Shown: positions 16,103-24,599, counted from the stretch's first letter. The stretch is 64,000 bases of DNA from Taurinivorans muris (GCF_025232395.1 NZ_CP065938.1:744001-808000); one strand, 5' to 3'. Program-made: numbers and translations. Notes: generated by a model not told the origin, from the letters alone.

Positions 16103-16151
16103 CATGGACAAAAAATTTATTTACAAATGTATTTATATGTATTACATATAA
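16103..16151 (+). promoter_or_regulatory. Boundary remnant R7 and dinJ operator
   Basis: CATGGACAAAAAATTTATTT at 16103 onward matches the tail of boundary R6. At 16133-16151 TTATATG-TATTA-CATATAA is an inverted repeat about 30 bases before dinJ, a likely operator for DinJ. AT-rich -10-like sequences overlap it, but the -35 is unclear. Confidence 0.55.
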
Positions 16152-16181
16152 TATACAAACATATACATAGGAGAAAAAGCC

Positions 16182-16445
16182 ATGTCACAAAGCCAAATCG
16201 TCCAAGCCCGCATAAATAAAGAAATAAAAGAAGAAGCAAGCACGGTTTTAGCCAATTTCGGCTTATCCATTTCCGACATAATCAGAATTGTTTTAACCCG
16301 TGTCGCCCATGAAAAGGCTATTCCGTCAGCACTGTTCACTTCCAACCCCGAAACGCTGCAAGCCATACACGACGTTGAAACAAAAAACATTCATACCGCC
16401 TCCTCATTGGAAAATATGTTCAAGGAATTGAATAAAGATGGCTGA
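16182..16445 (+). CDS. dinJ: DinJ/RelB-family antitoxin
   Basis: 87 residues behind AGGAG. The N-terminal ribbon-helix-helix motif (VQARINKEIKEEASTVLANFGLSISDIIRIVLTRVA) is typical of DinJ/RelB. It overlaps the toxin gene by 8 bases, the usual coupling in this family. Confidence 0.9.
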   Translation: MSQSQIVQARINKEIKEEASTVLANFGLSISDIIRIVLTRVAHEKAIPSALFTSNPETLQAIHDVETKNIHTASSLENMFKELNKDG

Positions 16446-16716
16446 TACCCCCATTCAATGGACAAACGCTTTTAAAAAAGATTATAAAAGGGAAAAAAAA
16501 AAAAATGCAAATCTTGATGCTCTTCTTATGCCCTTGCTTGCAAAGCTTGTTAATAACGAACCGTTGGAAGAACGTCATCACGACCATTTGCTGACAGGGG
16601 ATAAAAAAGGGTATAGAGATTGCCATATTAAACCCGATTTACTCCTCATTTATCAAAAGCCCGATTTGGATACCCTCATTTTAATCAGACTCGGCTCGCA
16701 TGCCGAAATATTTTAA
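16438..16716 (+). CDS. yafQ: YafQ-family ribosome-dependent mRNA interferase
   Basis: 92 residues. The catalytic pattern of YafQ is complete: ERHHDHLLTGDKKGYRDCHIKPDLLLIY and the C-terminal RLGSHAEIF with its catalytic histidine. Paired with DinJ. It ends 6 bases before the convergent gpX stop, so the module is packed tightly into the tail operon. Confidence 0.93.
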   Translation: MADTPIQWTNAFKKDYKREKKKNANLDALLMPLLAKLVNNEPLEERHHDHLLTGDKKGYRDCHIKPDLLLIYQKPDLDTLILIRLGSHAEIF

Positions 16717-16722
16717 CAATCA

Positions 16723-16920
16723 TCATTCCCATGTGGCGGGGATTTTTACCGTCGTTTTTTCTTTCTCCGGAACATTGACGGGAATGTTGCCGGAAAAAAG
16801 CAGCGTATCCAGGCACGCGGGATTTTCCGCTAAAAGCGTGTGCATTTCATACTCGGAGCCATATTTGCTTTTAGCGATGATATCCCATGCTTCGCCCTGG
16901 ATTGTTCGTTTTGTCTGCAT
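16723..16920 (-). CDS. X: Tail protein X (gpX family)
   Basis: 65 residues from ATG 16920 (MQTKRTIQGEAWD), behind AAGGAAA, starting just after the tape-measure stop region; a start at 16941 has no ribosome site. gpX is a small LysM-like baseplate/tail protein; WDIIAKSKYGSEYEMHTLLAENP fits. Normally gpD follows directly; here TA modules intervene. Confidence 0.85.
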   Translation of the reverse strand: MQTKRTIQGEAWDIIAKSKYGSEYEMHTLLAENPACLDTLLFSGNIPVNVPEKEKTTVKIPATWE

Positions 16921-16930
16921 AAAATTTTCC

Positions 16931-19399
16931 TTAGTTTGCAAAACTTATCCTTTCTTTCTGGTGTGCTATTTTTTCCATGACTTTTCTGATTATCTCCTCA
17001 ATGTCGGGACGGGCGTGTTCCATTTGTCTGCGAAATTCGTTTTGATCCAAGCCTTGGACGTTGAACGTCATAGGCACGGAAATCTGCATATCCTGCGCAT
17101 TGGAAAAGTTTTGTCGATATTCCGATTGACTGATGAAATCCTCGGCGGCGGCGGAAGCGGAAAATACCGAAAACGGATTGGCGACCGCATCGGCGGCGGG
17201 ACTTAATTTTTCCGACAGATTTTTATTCACCGTCAAATCAATGTCTTTATCTTCGTCAATAAGCCCGACAGCCTGCCCCAGACTTTTCAAACCGTTCCAT
17301 AACATGACTATCCCGTCCCATATTTCCTTGACAAAACTCGCTATTCCGCTGAAAACCCAGTCGAAAGCCTTACGCACGGGCTCGCAGGTTTGATACAGGG
17401 CGTACATGGCGGCAGCCGCCGCTCCCAAACCGACAATAATTATGCCTATGGGGTTTGCCGTCAAAGCGGCATTTAAAAGCCATTGCGCCGCCGTGCCCGC
17501 CTTTGTCGCCGTGCTGGCCGCCAGCATGGCGACTTTTTGCGCGGCTAAAGAATACGTCTGCCGCTGTGTCATAAAAGAAAAAGCGTAAGCGGCATTTCTT
17601 CCCGCCCAGTGGGCGGCTGTGCTTATTTTTGTTGCCGCCGCGCTTGCCAGCATGAAGGCTTTCTGCCTCGCAAGTGAATATGTTTGTGTTTTCACCGCAA
17701 AAGAAAAGGCTGTACCAGCTATTTTCCCCACAGTCCAGACGGTTCGCAAACCGTTTATGGCATACCTTGCGGCAAGGGTTGTCATTTTCAGACCGAGCAA
17801 AGCCCCTGCCGTACCGACGATATTTTTTACAACTTCGGGATTTTCTTTTGCAAACTCGGCAAAATTGGTAATAAGCGGGCTAACGCCGGCTATGGTATCA
17901 TTTATCGCCGGAAGCAAGGCAGAGCCTAAATTGATAGCGACTTCATTTGTTTTATTTTTTAATGTTTGCAGCTGCCCGGCAGTTGACTGCCACCTAACGC
18001 CTGCTTCTTTTGCCATTGCTCCGGCATATTGTGTTTCATCAGCACAAATTTCTAAATTTCTTGTTACTAAATCAAGCTGTGAAAGCAAGGGAGAAATAAC
18101 GTTTAAGCTTTCTTTGCCAAAAAGCGTCTGCATTGTTGAAAGTTGCTCATGCTTAGGCAATTTTTTCAAAGAATTTAATAAGGATAAGACAGCATTAGGG
18201 GCGTCCTCCTGCATAGCTTTGGCTAGTTTTACAGTATCAAAGCCAAGTTTTCTAAAGGCAATACTTTGTTGTTTTGTGGCAGCATTACCTGAGGTCATGG
18301 TTAAAAGAAAGTTTTTTATACCTGTTGCTGCCTGTTCAGGGGGAACTTTCATACTGACAAGTGTTGCGGATAACGCTGTCATTGGTTTTACTGCCATACC
18401 TGCCTGACCGCCAAGGGAACCAATACGTCTGACAACTTCCGCAATATCCTGTTCCGTTGCCGAAGACATGTTCGCAAACTGGTTCATCAAATCAAGCATA
18501 GAGCGAGTTTCCTCGAAGCTGAGCCCCAAACTCGCCCGATAGCCGCCGATGGCGTCCGCCGCCTGTTCCTGGCTTATGCCGAACGCCGTTGCCATTTGCG
18601 CAGACATGGTCACAAATTCCTGAATATCGGACAATTCCGTCAAACCCTGCTGTCCGGCGGCAGCGAAAAGGCTTGCAATTTCTTCATGGGACAGAGGAAT
18701 TTGTCTTGCCATGTTTTTAACAGCCTGTTCCATTTCATAATATTTGACTGTCAGATTGCCGTCATCGTCACGCATGCCGTCCATGGTTTTAGCCACATCC
18801 GCCATGGAAGCTTCAAATTCAACAGCCTGTTTTATGGGCAAAGAAAGAGCAAAAGCAGGAACAGCGGTTTGCATCATTTCCGCCTGAATGGACGAACGGT
18901 TCGCCCTGAAACGCTCCTGCTTTTCCTGCAGGGCTTTAAACCTGTTTTGAAAGCTGTTCGCCTTTTCCATTTCAAGAGAGAGATTGGCATATTTTGCCGC
19001 CAAACCGGACACGGAACCTTGCGTATTTCTGATTTGGGCTATATTTCTTTGATAGCTTGCAACATTCCTGTCAAGAGCCTGTGAAAGCCTGCTGACATCT
19101 TTTTCCGCTTCCTGAACCTGCAATTCAAAAATCTTGGTATGTTTGCCCGCTTCTTTGCTTTGGTTTTGCAGAAGTTTCAGTTTTCCCTCCGCTGTTGTCA
19201 GCTCCTTTCCGAGATTTTTAATATGCTCTTTCTGCCGTATGAACTGCGAACCGATTTTATTGGTATCCGTTTCTTCCAGTTCTTGGATTCTTTTGGCAAT
19301 TCCCGTAAATTCCCTTTTCGCACCTGTCACGGCAGACCTGAAACTTGAAGATAAGGCTGCGCCTATCGCGAAACTGTATTCAACTTCTTTTCTGCTCAT
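16931..19399 (-). CDS. T: Tail tape measure protein (P2 gpT-like)
   Basis: 822 residues. Starts ATGA-coupled to the E' stop. Residues ~30-170 are coiled-coil, ~190-480 a phage tail tape-measure domain (EFEASMADVAKTMDGM, MARQIPLSHEEIASLFAAAGQQG, RRIGSLGGQAGMAVKP, LSTMQTLFGKESLNVISPLL), and 550-690 carries Ala-rich hydrophobic stretches (AALTANPIGIIIVGLGAAAAAMYAL) usual for tape measures. Length suggests a tail near 120 nm if one residue spans about 0.15 nm. Confidence 0.93.
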   Translation of the reverse strand: MSRKEVEYSFAIGAALSSSFRSAVTGAKREFTGIAKRIQELEETDTNKIGSQFIRQKEHIKNLGKELTTAEGKLKLLQNQSKEAGKHTKIFELQVQEAEKDVSRLSQALDRNVASYQRNIAQIRNTQGSVSGLAAKYANLSLEMEKANSFQNRFKALQEKQERFRANRSSIQAEMMQTAVPAFALSLPIKQAVEFEASMADVAKTMDGMRDDDGNLTVKYYEMEQAVKNMARQIPLSHEEIASLFAAAGQQGLTELSDIQEFVTMSAQMATAFGISQEQAADAIGGYRASLGLSFEETRSMLDLMNQFANMSSATEQDIAEVVRRIGSLGGQAGMAVKPMTALSATLVSMKVPPEQAATGIKNFLLTMTSGNAATKQQSIAFRKLGFDTVKLAKAMQEDAPNAVLSLLNSLKKLPKHEQLSTMQTLFGKESLNVISPLLSQLDLVTRNLEICADETQYAGAMAKEAGVRWQSTAGQLQTLKNKTNEVAINLGSALLPAINDTIAGVSPLITNFAEFAKENPEVVKNIVGTAGALLGLKMTTLAARYAINGLRTVWTVGKIAGTAFSFAVKTQTYSLARQKAFMLASAAATKISTAAHWAGRNAAYAFSFMTQRQTYSLAAQKVAMLAASTATKAGTAAQWLLNAALTANPIGIIIVGLGAAAAAMYALYQTCEPVRKAFDWVFSGIASFVKEIWDGIVMLWNGLKSLGQAVGLIDEDKDIDLTVNKNLSEKLSPAADAVANPFSVFSASAAAEDFISQSEYRQNFSNAQDMQISVPMTFNVQGLDQNEFRRQMEHARPDIEEIIRKVMEKIAHQKERISFAN

Positions 19400-19862
19400 T
19401 TTTTATTCCTGGCGATTAACATATCGATATACCCGGCAAATTCCCGGATTGTCATTTCATTTATCACGTTGATTGGCGTATACAGAGCAATGGCAAATTC
19501 AACTTTCGCCCTGTACAGGCTTTTTAATTGTTTTACTGCATCAAATTCTCTTGTTTTTCCGTTTCGCCCGTTGCCTGCCGTTCCGTCAGTCCCGCTGTCG
19601 GAGTTTTTGAAAAAAAACGGTTGTATGCGCCTTTTATGAGGTTATAGTCGTAAGGGTGCAGATTTCTGACATCATCATAGGTAAGACCTGCGGCAACCGC
19701 CAAAGAACAGATTTCCGCAGTTAAAATATTGGTCGCCTTGCCAAGCATGATACACATATCAAGGGCTTCCTCTTCCATGCCTATGGTGATTTTTTCTTTC
19801 AGTTCTATATCTTTGATTGTTTCGCCGTTTTTCATATAGCCCTGAGCTAAAGTGATTTTCAT
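19396..19862 (-). CDS. Tail assembly chaperone E-E' produced by -1 frameshift
   Basis: From the gpE start, a -1 shift at the T8 run (19610-19617) continues without stop through NSDSGTDG, REFDAVKQLKSLYRAKVEFAIALY and EMTIREFAGYIDMLI to the stop at 19396, overlapping the tape-measure ATG. The downstream frame has no start of its own near the junction. P2-like phages make the E+E' fusion by -1 slippage at a T-rich heptamer in the same place, so I call this by family knowledge plus the open frame. Confidence 0.8.
19533..19862 (-). CDS. E: Tail assembly chaperone E (unshifted product)
   Basis: 110 residues from ATG 19862 (MKITLAQGYM) behind AAAGGAAT. Contains KEKITIGMEEEALDM and LHPYDYNLIKGAYNRFF of the P2 gpE/tail assembly family. 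The slippery run falls at the codons for NRFFS. It lies between tube and tape measure, the conserved position of the chaperone. Confidence 0.88.
   Translation of the reverse strand: MKITLAQGYMKNGETIKDIELKEKITIGMEEEALDMCIMLGKATNILTAEICSLAVAAGLTYDDVRNLHPYDYNLIKGAYNRFFSKTPTAGLTERQATGETEKQENLMQ
19610..19617 (-). other. Probable -1 ribosomal frameshift site (T TTT TTT)
   Basis: Zero-frame codons are CGT TTT TTT TCA; the heptamer T TTT TTT allows tandem slippage by one base. GC-rich sequence follows (GACAGCGGGACTGACGG), which may fold as a stimulator. Confidence 0.75.
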
Positions 19863-19931
19863 ATCATATTCCTTTGTTTGTTCTTGATTGAGGCGAAACC
19901 GCCCCAATCAAGATACTGTTAATATTTTATA

Positions 19932-20127
19932 TTAAAAAGCCAAACCAAGATTTGCCCGGACGGGAAGCATAATTGACTTTAGAGCTGCGCTCGAAGTGGC
20001 GTCCTGCCACTTACTCGCTGTCGTTTGTGTTTTATGCGAAAAACACTGCACTCCCGCTGCGCGGCTTCGCACTTCCTGTGCTGGCTTAAAAAGCCAAACC
20101 AAGATTTGCCCGGACGGGAAGCATAAT
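19932..20127 (+). repeat. Palindromic element E4 at the tail tube 3' end, with 42-bp duplication
   Basis: A perfect 42-bp direct repeat (19932-19973 and 20086-20127) encodes the same C-terminus, IMLPVRANLGLAF plus stop. Between lie AAGTGGC-GTCCT-GCCACTT (19994-20012), GTGTTTT-ATGCGA-AAAACAC and GCAC-TTCCT-GTGC (20069-20081). On the mRNA strand the two pentaloops read CAGGACG and CAGGAAG. The true gene ends at the right copy; the left copy is a leftover. The perfect repeat suggests a recent event. Confidence 0.88.
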
Positions 20128-20613
20128 ATCAATACCGTCAACAGCATAAATCATGTTGGTTTTGTCAAGGAGCAGTTTCTGTTTGCCGTTGACGGTATTG
20201 ATAATGCGTATCGCCTCGATTTCCGTTTCATTTTCCATTTTCTTGTTTGTTTCAAAAGAACCGGTGCTTGCTTTCTTGGCTGTGCCGAATACGGTTATCT
20301 CAACGGGAACGGTGTATTTTGCACCCGTATTTTTGTCAGCCCGCTGCTGCGAGCCTTTGCACTCGAGCATGAGCGGCACAAAAGGATTGAGCATGGTAAA
20401 AGCCTTTTCCGTTTGACTGATCCATTTGAGCGTTACGCTCATGGAAGAGAATGCCCCCATGGCGGGACTTTCGTATTCGCCGAGCACACCCGTACCTGAA
20501 ACGGTTTCGGTAAGATTGGAAAGCTCCGGCAGCTCCACGCTTGCAACGCCGAGTAAATCCGAGCCGTTGGCATAGATACGGAATGCGATTGTCTGTTCTG
20601 GAATGTAATTCAT
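20086..20613 (-). CDS. Major tail tube protein (P2 FII-like)
   Basis: 175 residues. YIPEQTIAFRIYANGSDLLGVASVELPEL at the start and the central AMGAFSSMSVTLKW fit the contractile-tail tube family. It follows the sheath by 16 bases. The C-terminal 13 residues are duplicated beyond the stop by element E4, but the protein appears complete. Confidence 0.9.
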   Translation of the reverse strand: MNYIPEQTIAFRIYANGSDLLGVASVELPELSNLTETVSGTGVLGEYESPAMGAFSSMSVTLKWISQTEKAFTMLNPFVPLMLECKGSQQRADKNTGAKYTVPVEITVFGTAKKASTGSFETNKKMENETEIEAIRIINTVNGKQKLLLDKTNMIYAVDGIDIMLPVRANLGLAF

Positions 20614-20629
20614 ATTTTACTCCATTATA

Positions 20630-21883
20630 TTAAGCGGAAAAAAGTTCTTTTAAATATTCGGGGTCAAGTTCAAATGTGCCTTCAATCGATTCCGCGGGAA
20701 TGGGCGGCATGATGTAAATATGGAATCGAAGCAGACCGTTCAGCAAATCCGTCACGGGGTTTTCATCTTCCAGGAATGAAATCCTGCCGCCCAAGATGAC
20801 TTCGCGGGAGGTGAAGCCGTCAAGGTCAAGCTGGGCTGAACCCACGATTGTCTTGATAAGCCGCTTCGTCATGGGAGCGTCGACTTTCTGGAAATAGGTC
20901 AGAATGAAGCGCGCCATGTACCAGTTGAAAAACCTGCGGCAGCATAAGTAGCTGTCTTTCGGGTCGGTAATGCCGGGGTATACCGCAGTCCTGTTGCCCC
21001 AAATGCGCCATCCGCCGTCAAAATTAAGCGTCGTCACAACCCCCTGGGAGTTCAGGTAGTTCGCATTTTCCAAAGTAAGCCAAACTTCCTTTTCCACGCC
21101 GTCGATAACGGTAATCGAACGGTCGAAATACCCCGTCTTATTGCTCGGGCTGACTTGCGGCGTACCGCCTGCGGCATCATCCTCCGCGCTGATCCTGCCG
21201 ACAAGCTGCGTTGACAGGTGATAAACCTTGTCCCCAAGCGCAACCTTAGGCCAGCAAAGCGTTAGACCTGCCAGATTCAAACCGTTATTTTGCTTGTATT
21301 CGCTGATGTCGGCGTATTTCCTGCATTTTTTCGTATCGATGTCCGCATATGCCATGGCAGTGAACAGCCCGAGGATTTTTTGGCTTTTCGCCGCCATGGT
21401 CTGCGCGACTGCGATGTCCGTGGAAAACTTGGGCGCGACAATGGCGAACGGCACAAGACCGAATTTCGTAAAAACAAGGTCTATGCATTCCAAACCGGTC
21501 GGCTCGAGGGTGTTTTCGTCAATGCCGCCGATAATGTCGGCAGTCGTTACTTTTGATGCGTCGGGCTCGTCGTTGGTCTTATGTTTTTCAGGGTCGAAAA
21601 CATTGACACAGACAATGGGAGCCGCGCCGAATTTTGAAAAATGGCATTCAGCAAGTTCGCATAAGGTGTAATTTATCCAATCGTCCGAATAACCCATTTC
21701 TTCGACAAATTCATCATAGGAATTGTACATGCGGGGCTCGTTGACGTAGCGTTTCTTGCCTTCGTCCAGCTCATGCACGGGGGCCGTGCCTACCGCAAAA
21801 ACAGTGTTCGTCGCCACTATGCGGGGCGGAACTATGCTTGTGGGCATTTCTTTCGTATACACGCCGTGTTTGTATTGGCTCAT
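20630..21883 (-). CDS. Tail sheath protein (P2 FI-like)
   Basis: 417 residues. The N-terminus (YKHGVYTKEMPTSIVPPRIVATNTVFAVGTAPV) and the C-terminal domain (LDLDGFTSREVILGGRISFLEDENPVTDLLNGLLRFHIYI) are typical of contractile sheaths. The start overlaps the preceding stop (ATGA). Its presence shows a myovirus-type tail. Confidence 0.95.
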   Translation of the reverse strand: MSQYKHGVYTKEMPTSIVPPRIVATNTVFAVGTAPVHELDEGKKRYVNEPRMYNSYDEFVEEMGYSDDWINYTLCELAECHFSKFGAAPIVCVNVFDPEKHKTNDEPDASKVTTADIIGGIDENTLEPTGLECIDLVFTKFGLVPFAIVAPKFSTDIAVAQTMAAKSQKILGLFTAMAYADIDTKKCRKYADISEYKQNNGLNLAGLTLCWPKVALGDKVYHLSTQLVGRISAEDDAAGGTPQVSPSNKTGYFDRSITVIDGVEKEVWLTLENANYLNSQGVVTTLNFDGGWRIWGNRTAVYPGITDPKDSYLCCRRFFNWYMARFILTYFQKVDAPMTKRLIKTIVGSAQLDLDGFTSREVILGGRISFLEDENPVTDLLNGLLRFHIYIMPPIPAESIEGTFELDPEYLKELFSA

Positions 21884-22350
21884 AAGATATTACCTTCATT
21901 TTCGTACTCCCCGCCAAGCGGACGGGGAGGCAAAGTGTTATGGGAAAAAGTCAGTTCCATGCTTGAAAAATGGTATTCGTTCCATTTCTTTTCAGGTTCG
22001 GCTTGTTTTATTTTTATGGGAAGCTTTGTTTCAAAAAAAGTTCCCGTTATCCTGTTGTTGTAAAAAACCGCCGTCAGCGCATCGCAAATTTCAGCCAACA
22101 ATAAGCCCGCATTTTCCTGCGAGGAGTCATCATTGACGCCCAAAGCGAAAACAAGCGTGCTTTCCGTGTATTCCCCGTTCAGTTCCTGCTCATCGAAACG
22201 GAGAATGACAAACGGAAAAAGACTTTCACTGTCCGAAACTTCCTGCACGGGCAGGTTATGGATGAACACGTTCAGATTTATTTCCGAATATGTTTTCAGA
22301 TGTTCCGAAATATGGGCTTTAACAGCCAATAAAAGTTCTTTGCTTCTCAT
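21880..22350 (-). CDS. Putative tail completion/terminator protein
   Basis: 156 residues, about where tail completion proteins sit, between the gpZ-like protein and the sheath. It begins with an amphipathic helix (LLLAVKAHISEHLKTYSEI) and has an alpha/beta middle (LFPFVILRFDEQEL). I do not recognise a named family with confidence. Confidence 0.75.
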   Translation of the reverse strand: MRSKELLLAVKAHISEHLKTYSEINLNVFIHNLPVQEVSDSESLFPFVILRFDEQELNGEYTESTLVFALGVNDDSSQENAGLLLAEICDALTAVFYNNRITGTFFETKLPIKIKQAEPEKKWNEYHFSSMELTFSHNTLPPRPLGGEYENEGNIL

Positions 22351-22372
22351 GATGAAACCTTATTGCAGAACC

Positions 22373-22963
22373 TTACAGCAAAATTTTGTCCAACTCTTCT
22401 TTGAATAAACGGGAAAACGCTTCGTCCGCATGGCTTTCAAGCTCCTTGCCCGCTCCGAACAAAGCATAGATAAGGCTCGGACCGTAAAGTCTTTTCAGTT
22501 TGTCCCGCCCGTCACGGTAAAAGATATGCTTTTTGTTATCGGCTTTGGCGACAAAAGGCGAACCGTGATCGTTGAAAACCCTTCTTTTTCCGTCACGCCG
22601 AACCTTGTTTGTCACAAACTTCTTTCTTTTTTTCGGGGCGACGCCTTTCCAGGAAAGGACGTTTCCGGGACGAGAAGCGAAATTGATAAGCCCTATGCCG
22701 TTTCTGTCCTTGATTTCAAGACATGCATATTGGCGTTTCGAGGTCGCCTTGGTTATTTTCGCCCGCTTTTTCAGGCTACGAGGATTTGCCGTATAGGTTC
22801 GCCTGGCTATTTTGACCGCTTCATTCTTAATAAGCCGAAGTGTCCTGTTCATGGCTTTTGCCGAAGCCTTGTTTATGGTTTCAGGGGCGGCGTCAAGCAA
22901 ACGCCGCATTTCCCGCACCACTTCTTCCGCATTGGGAACTTCCACGCGCAAATAGGAGGACAT
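22373..22963 (-). CDS. Minor tail protein Z-like
   Basis: 196 residues, basic. NKASAKAMNRTLRLIKNEAVKIARRTYTANPRSLKKRA resembles the prophage minor tail Z family (lambda gpZ-related). Start overlaps the previous stop by one base (TGATG). It probably helps join head and tail. Confidence 0.8.
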   Translation of the reverse strand: MSSYLRVEVPNAEEVVREMRRLLDAAPETINKASAKAMNRTLRLIKNEAVKIARRTYTANPRSLKKRAKITKATSKRQYACLEIKDRNGIGLINFASRPGNVLSWKGVAPKKRKKFVTNKVRRDGKRRVFNDHGSPFVAKADNKKHIFYRDGRDKLKRLYGPSLIYALFGAGKELESHADEAFSRLFKEELDKILL

Positions 22964-23268
22964 CAGGCTTTTTCCCGATACAATTTGACAATCGCAAGCC
23001 CAAGCTCAACGGAACTTTCAAGCACATACCAGACTTCGCCGTTCAAAAGACAGCTCTTATGGGGGACATATTCATACTGCAAACAGACCGCATGCAGATA
23101 AAGCGTCCGCCCCTCGAAAGACACGCCCTCACGGGAGTTGTCGGGAGACAATTCCAAATCCTCGACAACCGCGGGAACTTCTTGCCCGTCCAGGTCAATT
23201 TGCTCCGCAAATTCCCGAAGATTGAGAAAAATTGAAGAAATGTCTTTTTCAAGCTGTGTGTTGAACAT
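22963..23268 (-). CDS. Putative head-tail attachment protein (lambda FII-like)
   Basis: 101 residues. Position after the capsid cluster and the pattern of a small beta protein (GVSFEGRTLYLHAVCLQYEY, LNGEVWYVLESSVELGL) suggest an FII-type attachment protein. The similarity is weak and read by eye. Start overlaps the previous stop (TAATG). Confidence 0.6.
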   Translation of the reverse strand: MFNTQLEKDISSIFLNLREFAEQIDLDGQEVPAVVEDLELSPDNSREGVSFEGRTLYLHAVCLQYEYVPHKSCLLNGEVWYVLESSVELGLAIVKLYREKA

Positions 23269-23579
23269 TATTTCGCCTTTTGCCTTTTCGCCGCTTCTGC
23301 CACATTTGACACATTCGGCGCACTTGGCTCATTTGCTCCGTTATCCTGCTGTCCGTCGGTTTTATCCGCTTCACCGGAATTTTGCCCGTTTTCGGCTTGA
23401 GATCCGCTTTCATCGGGATTTTTCGGAGCGTTTTCCTTTTTCGGGCTTTCTTCTTTTACAGGAATGGCAAGACCTTGTTTCACAAGGAGGTGAAAAAGCT
23501 TTTTATCGCAGTCGAGAATTTCGCCTGCATGATAAAAGCGATCGCCGTTATGGTGACCGTATTTCAATATTACTTTCAT
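23268..23579 (-). CDS. Small phage protein with disordered C-terminus
   Basis: 103 residues. Residues 1-42 form a compact basic domain (MKVILKYGHHNGDRFYHAGEILDCDKKLFHLLVKQGLA), similar to short phage proteins often found after the capsid gene. Residues 43-103 are low-complexity (PKKEN, SGSQAENGQ, QQDNGANEP). It could aid assembly as lambda FI does; function unknown. Confidence 0.7.
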   Translation of the reverse strand: MKVILKYGHHNGDRFYHAGEILDCDKKLFHLLVKQGLAIPVKEESPKKENAPKNPDESGSQAENGQNSGEADKTDGQQDNGANEPSAPNVSNVAEAAKRQKAK

Positions 23580-23582
23580 CTT

Positions 23583-24599
23583 CTAACCCTCCGTGACCTT
23601 TACGGAAACAGTCGCTCCCGCATGCTTCACCTGCGGAAGCGGGCGGCTTTCCGCAAGCGTGAAATAGGCTGACGGATCGTTTTCCTTGTATTGCTTGGCA
23701 AAAATTTTCGTGGGACCTGTACAGTCAAGATCGGACGGCAGACCGTAATCGATTTCAAGCTTTGCGTCCCTTGCCACGAACAAAGCGACGTCGGCGGGGA
23801 TAAACATCTGCTGCTTGCCTGCCAAATCCACATAGCCCGCATTGATTGTCCAGATGTTCAGCCCGTTCCAGTTGCCGCGGTAAAGGCTGTTGGTGTGCAG
23901 GTTCAATTCGCCGATATGGATATTCCGCATATCGAGCAAATCTCTGACGTCGGCATGCTTCAGAAAAAGCGAAAACGCCTTTGTCCCCATGATGACGTCC
24001 GTTGCGCCGAAACCGCCCGTCGCTTCCATGATCATAGCTGAATACTGTTCAGCCTGCTCCCGGAGTTCGGAAGAGGGGTCGCTCCATACGGCAGTGCCGG
24101 ACAGCGTCACCGTATGGCTTGCGGGGCGGTTGTAGTCAATTTCACCGATTTGTCCGACTTTGCCGTTCACGCTGTTCCAAAGCGGAATTTTCCCGTTCAC
24201 AAGGGCGTTCGCGCACATGATTTCTTTCATGTATTCGATGTCGGAAATGTGGGCGTCCATGTCTTCCGCAATGGCTCGTTCGAGCGGGTCTTGATGGTCA
24301 TAGGGCGTCATGCCTTTGGAACGGACAAATTTATCCGCCGCGGTGAAGGTTCTTTTGGGTTTGAAAATAGGCGCCTTTACGGCTGAAAGCGTTCTGACTT
24401 CGCCGTCGCGCATGGTGCCTGCGTTGTTATAAGACAGGGCGGGAAGCATTTTCCGTCCCTGATAGCTTGTTTCAAGCTCGAACACGTCCGTTTCGCTCGG
24501 GGCGTTGTCCTGAAAAAAGGAAGTGAACAGACGTCTGTTTACGGGACGGATATTGATGACCCCCGTTAAAACGCGCGGGGTGAATTGTGATAACGGCAT
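23583..24599 (-). CDS. Major capsid protein (lambda gpE-like)
   Basis: 338 residues. LSQFTPRVLTGVINIRPVNRRLFTSFF at the start, DHQDPLERAIAEDMDAHISDIEY and GATDVIMGTKAFSLFLKHADVRDL are typical of the lambda E family (HK97 fold). It follows the decoration protein as in lambda. Confidence 0.93.
   Translation of the reverse strand: MPLSQFTPRVLTGVINIRPVNRRLFTSFFQDNAPSETDVFELETSYQGRKMLPALSYNNAGTMRDGEVRTLSAVKAPIFKPKRTFTAADKFVRSKGMTPYDHQDPLERAIAEDMDAHISDIEYMKEIMCANALVNGKIPLWNSVNGKVGQIGEIDYNRPASHTVTLSGTAVWSDPSSELREQAEQYSAMIMEATGGFGATDVIMGTKAFSLFLKHADVRDLLDMRNIHIGELNLHTNSLYRGNWNGLNIWTINAGYVDLAGKQQMFIPADVALFVARDAKLEIDYGLPSDLDCTGPTKIFAKQYKENDPSAYFTLAESRPLPQVKHAGATVSVKVTEG

Noticed and set aside
19932-20147. 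Second tail tube gene
   Set aside because: Only the last 13 codons are repeated, as the flank duplication of element E4.
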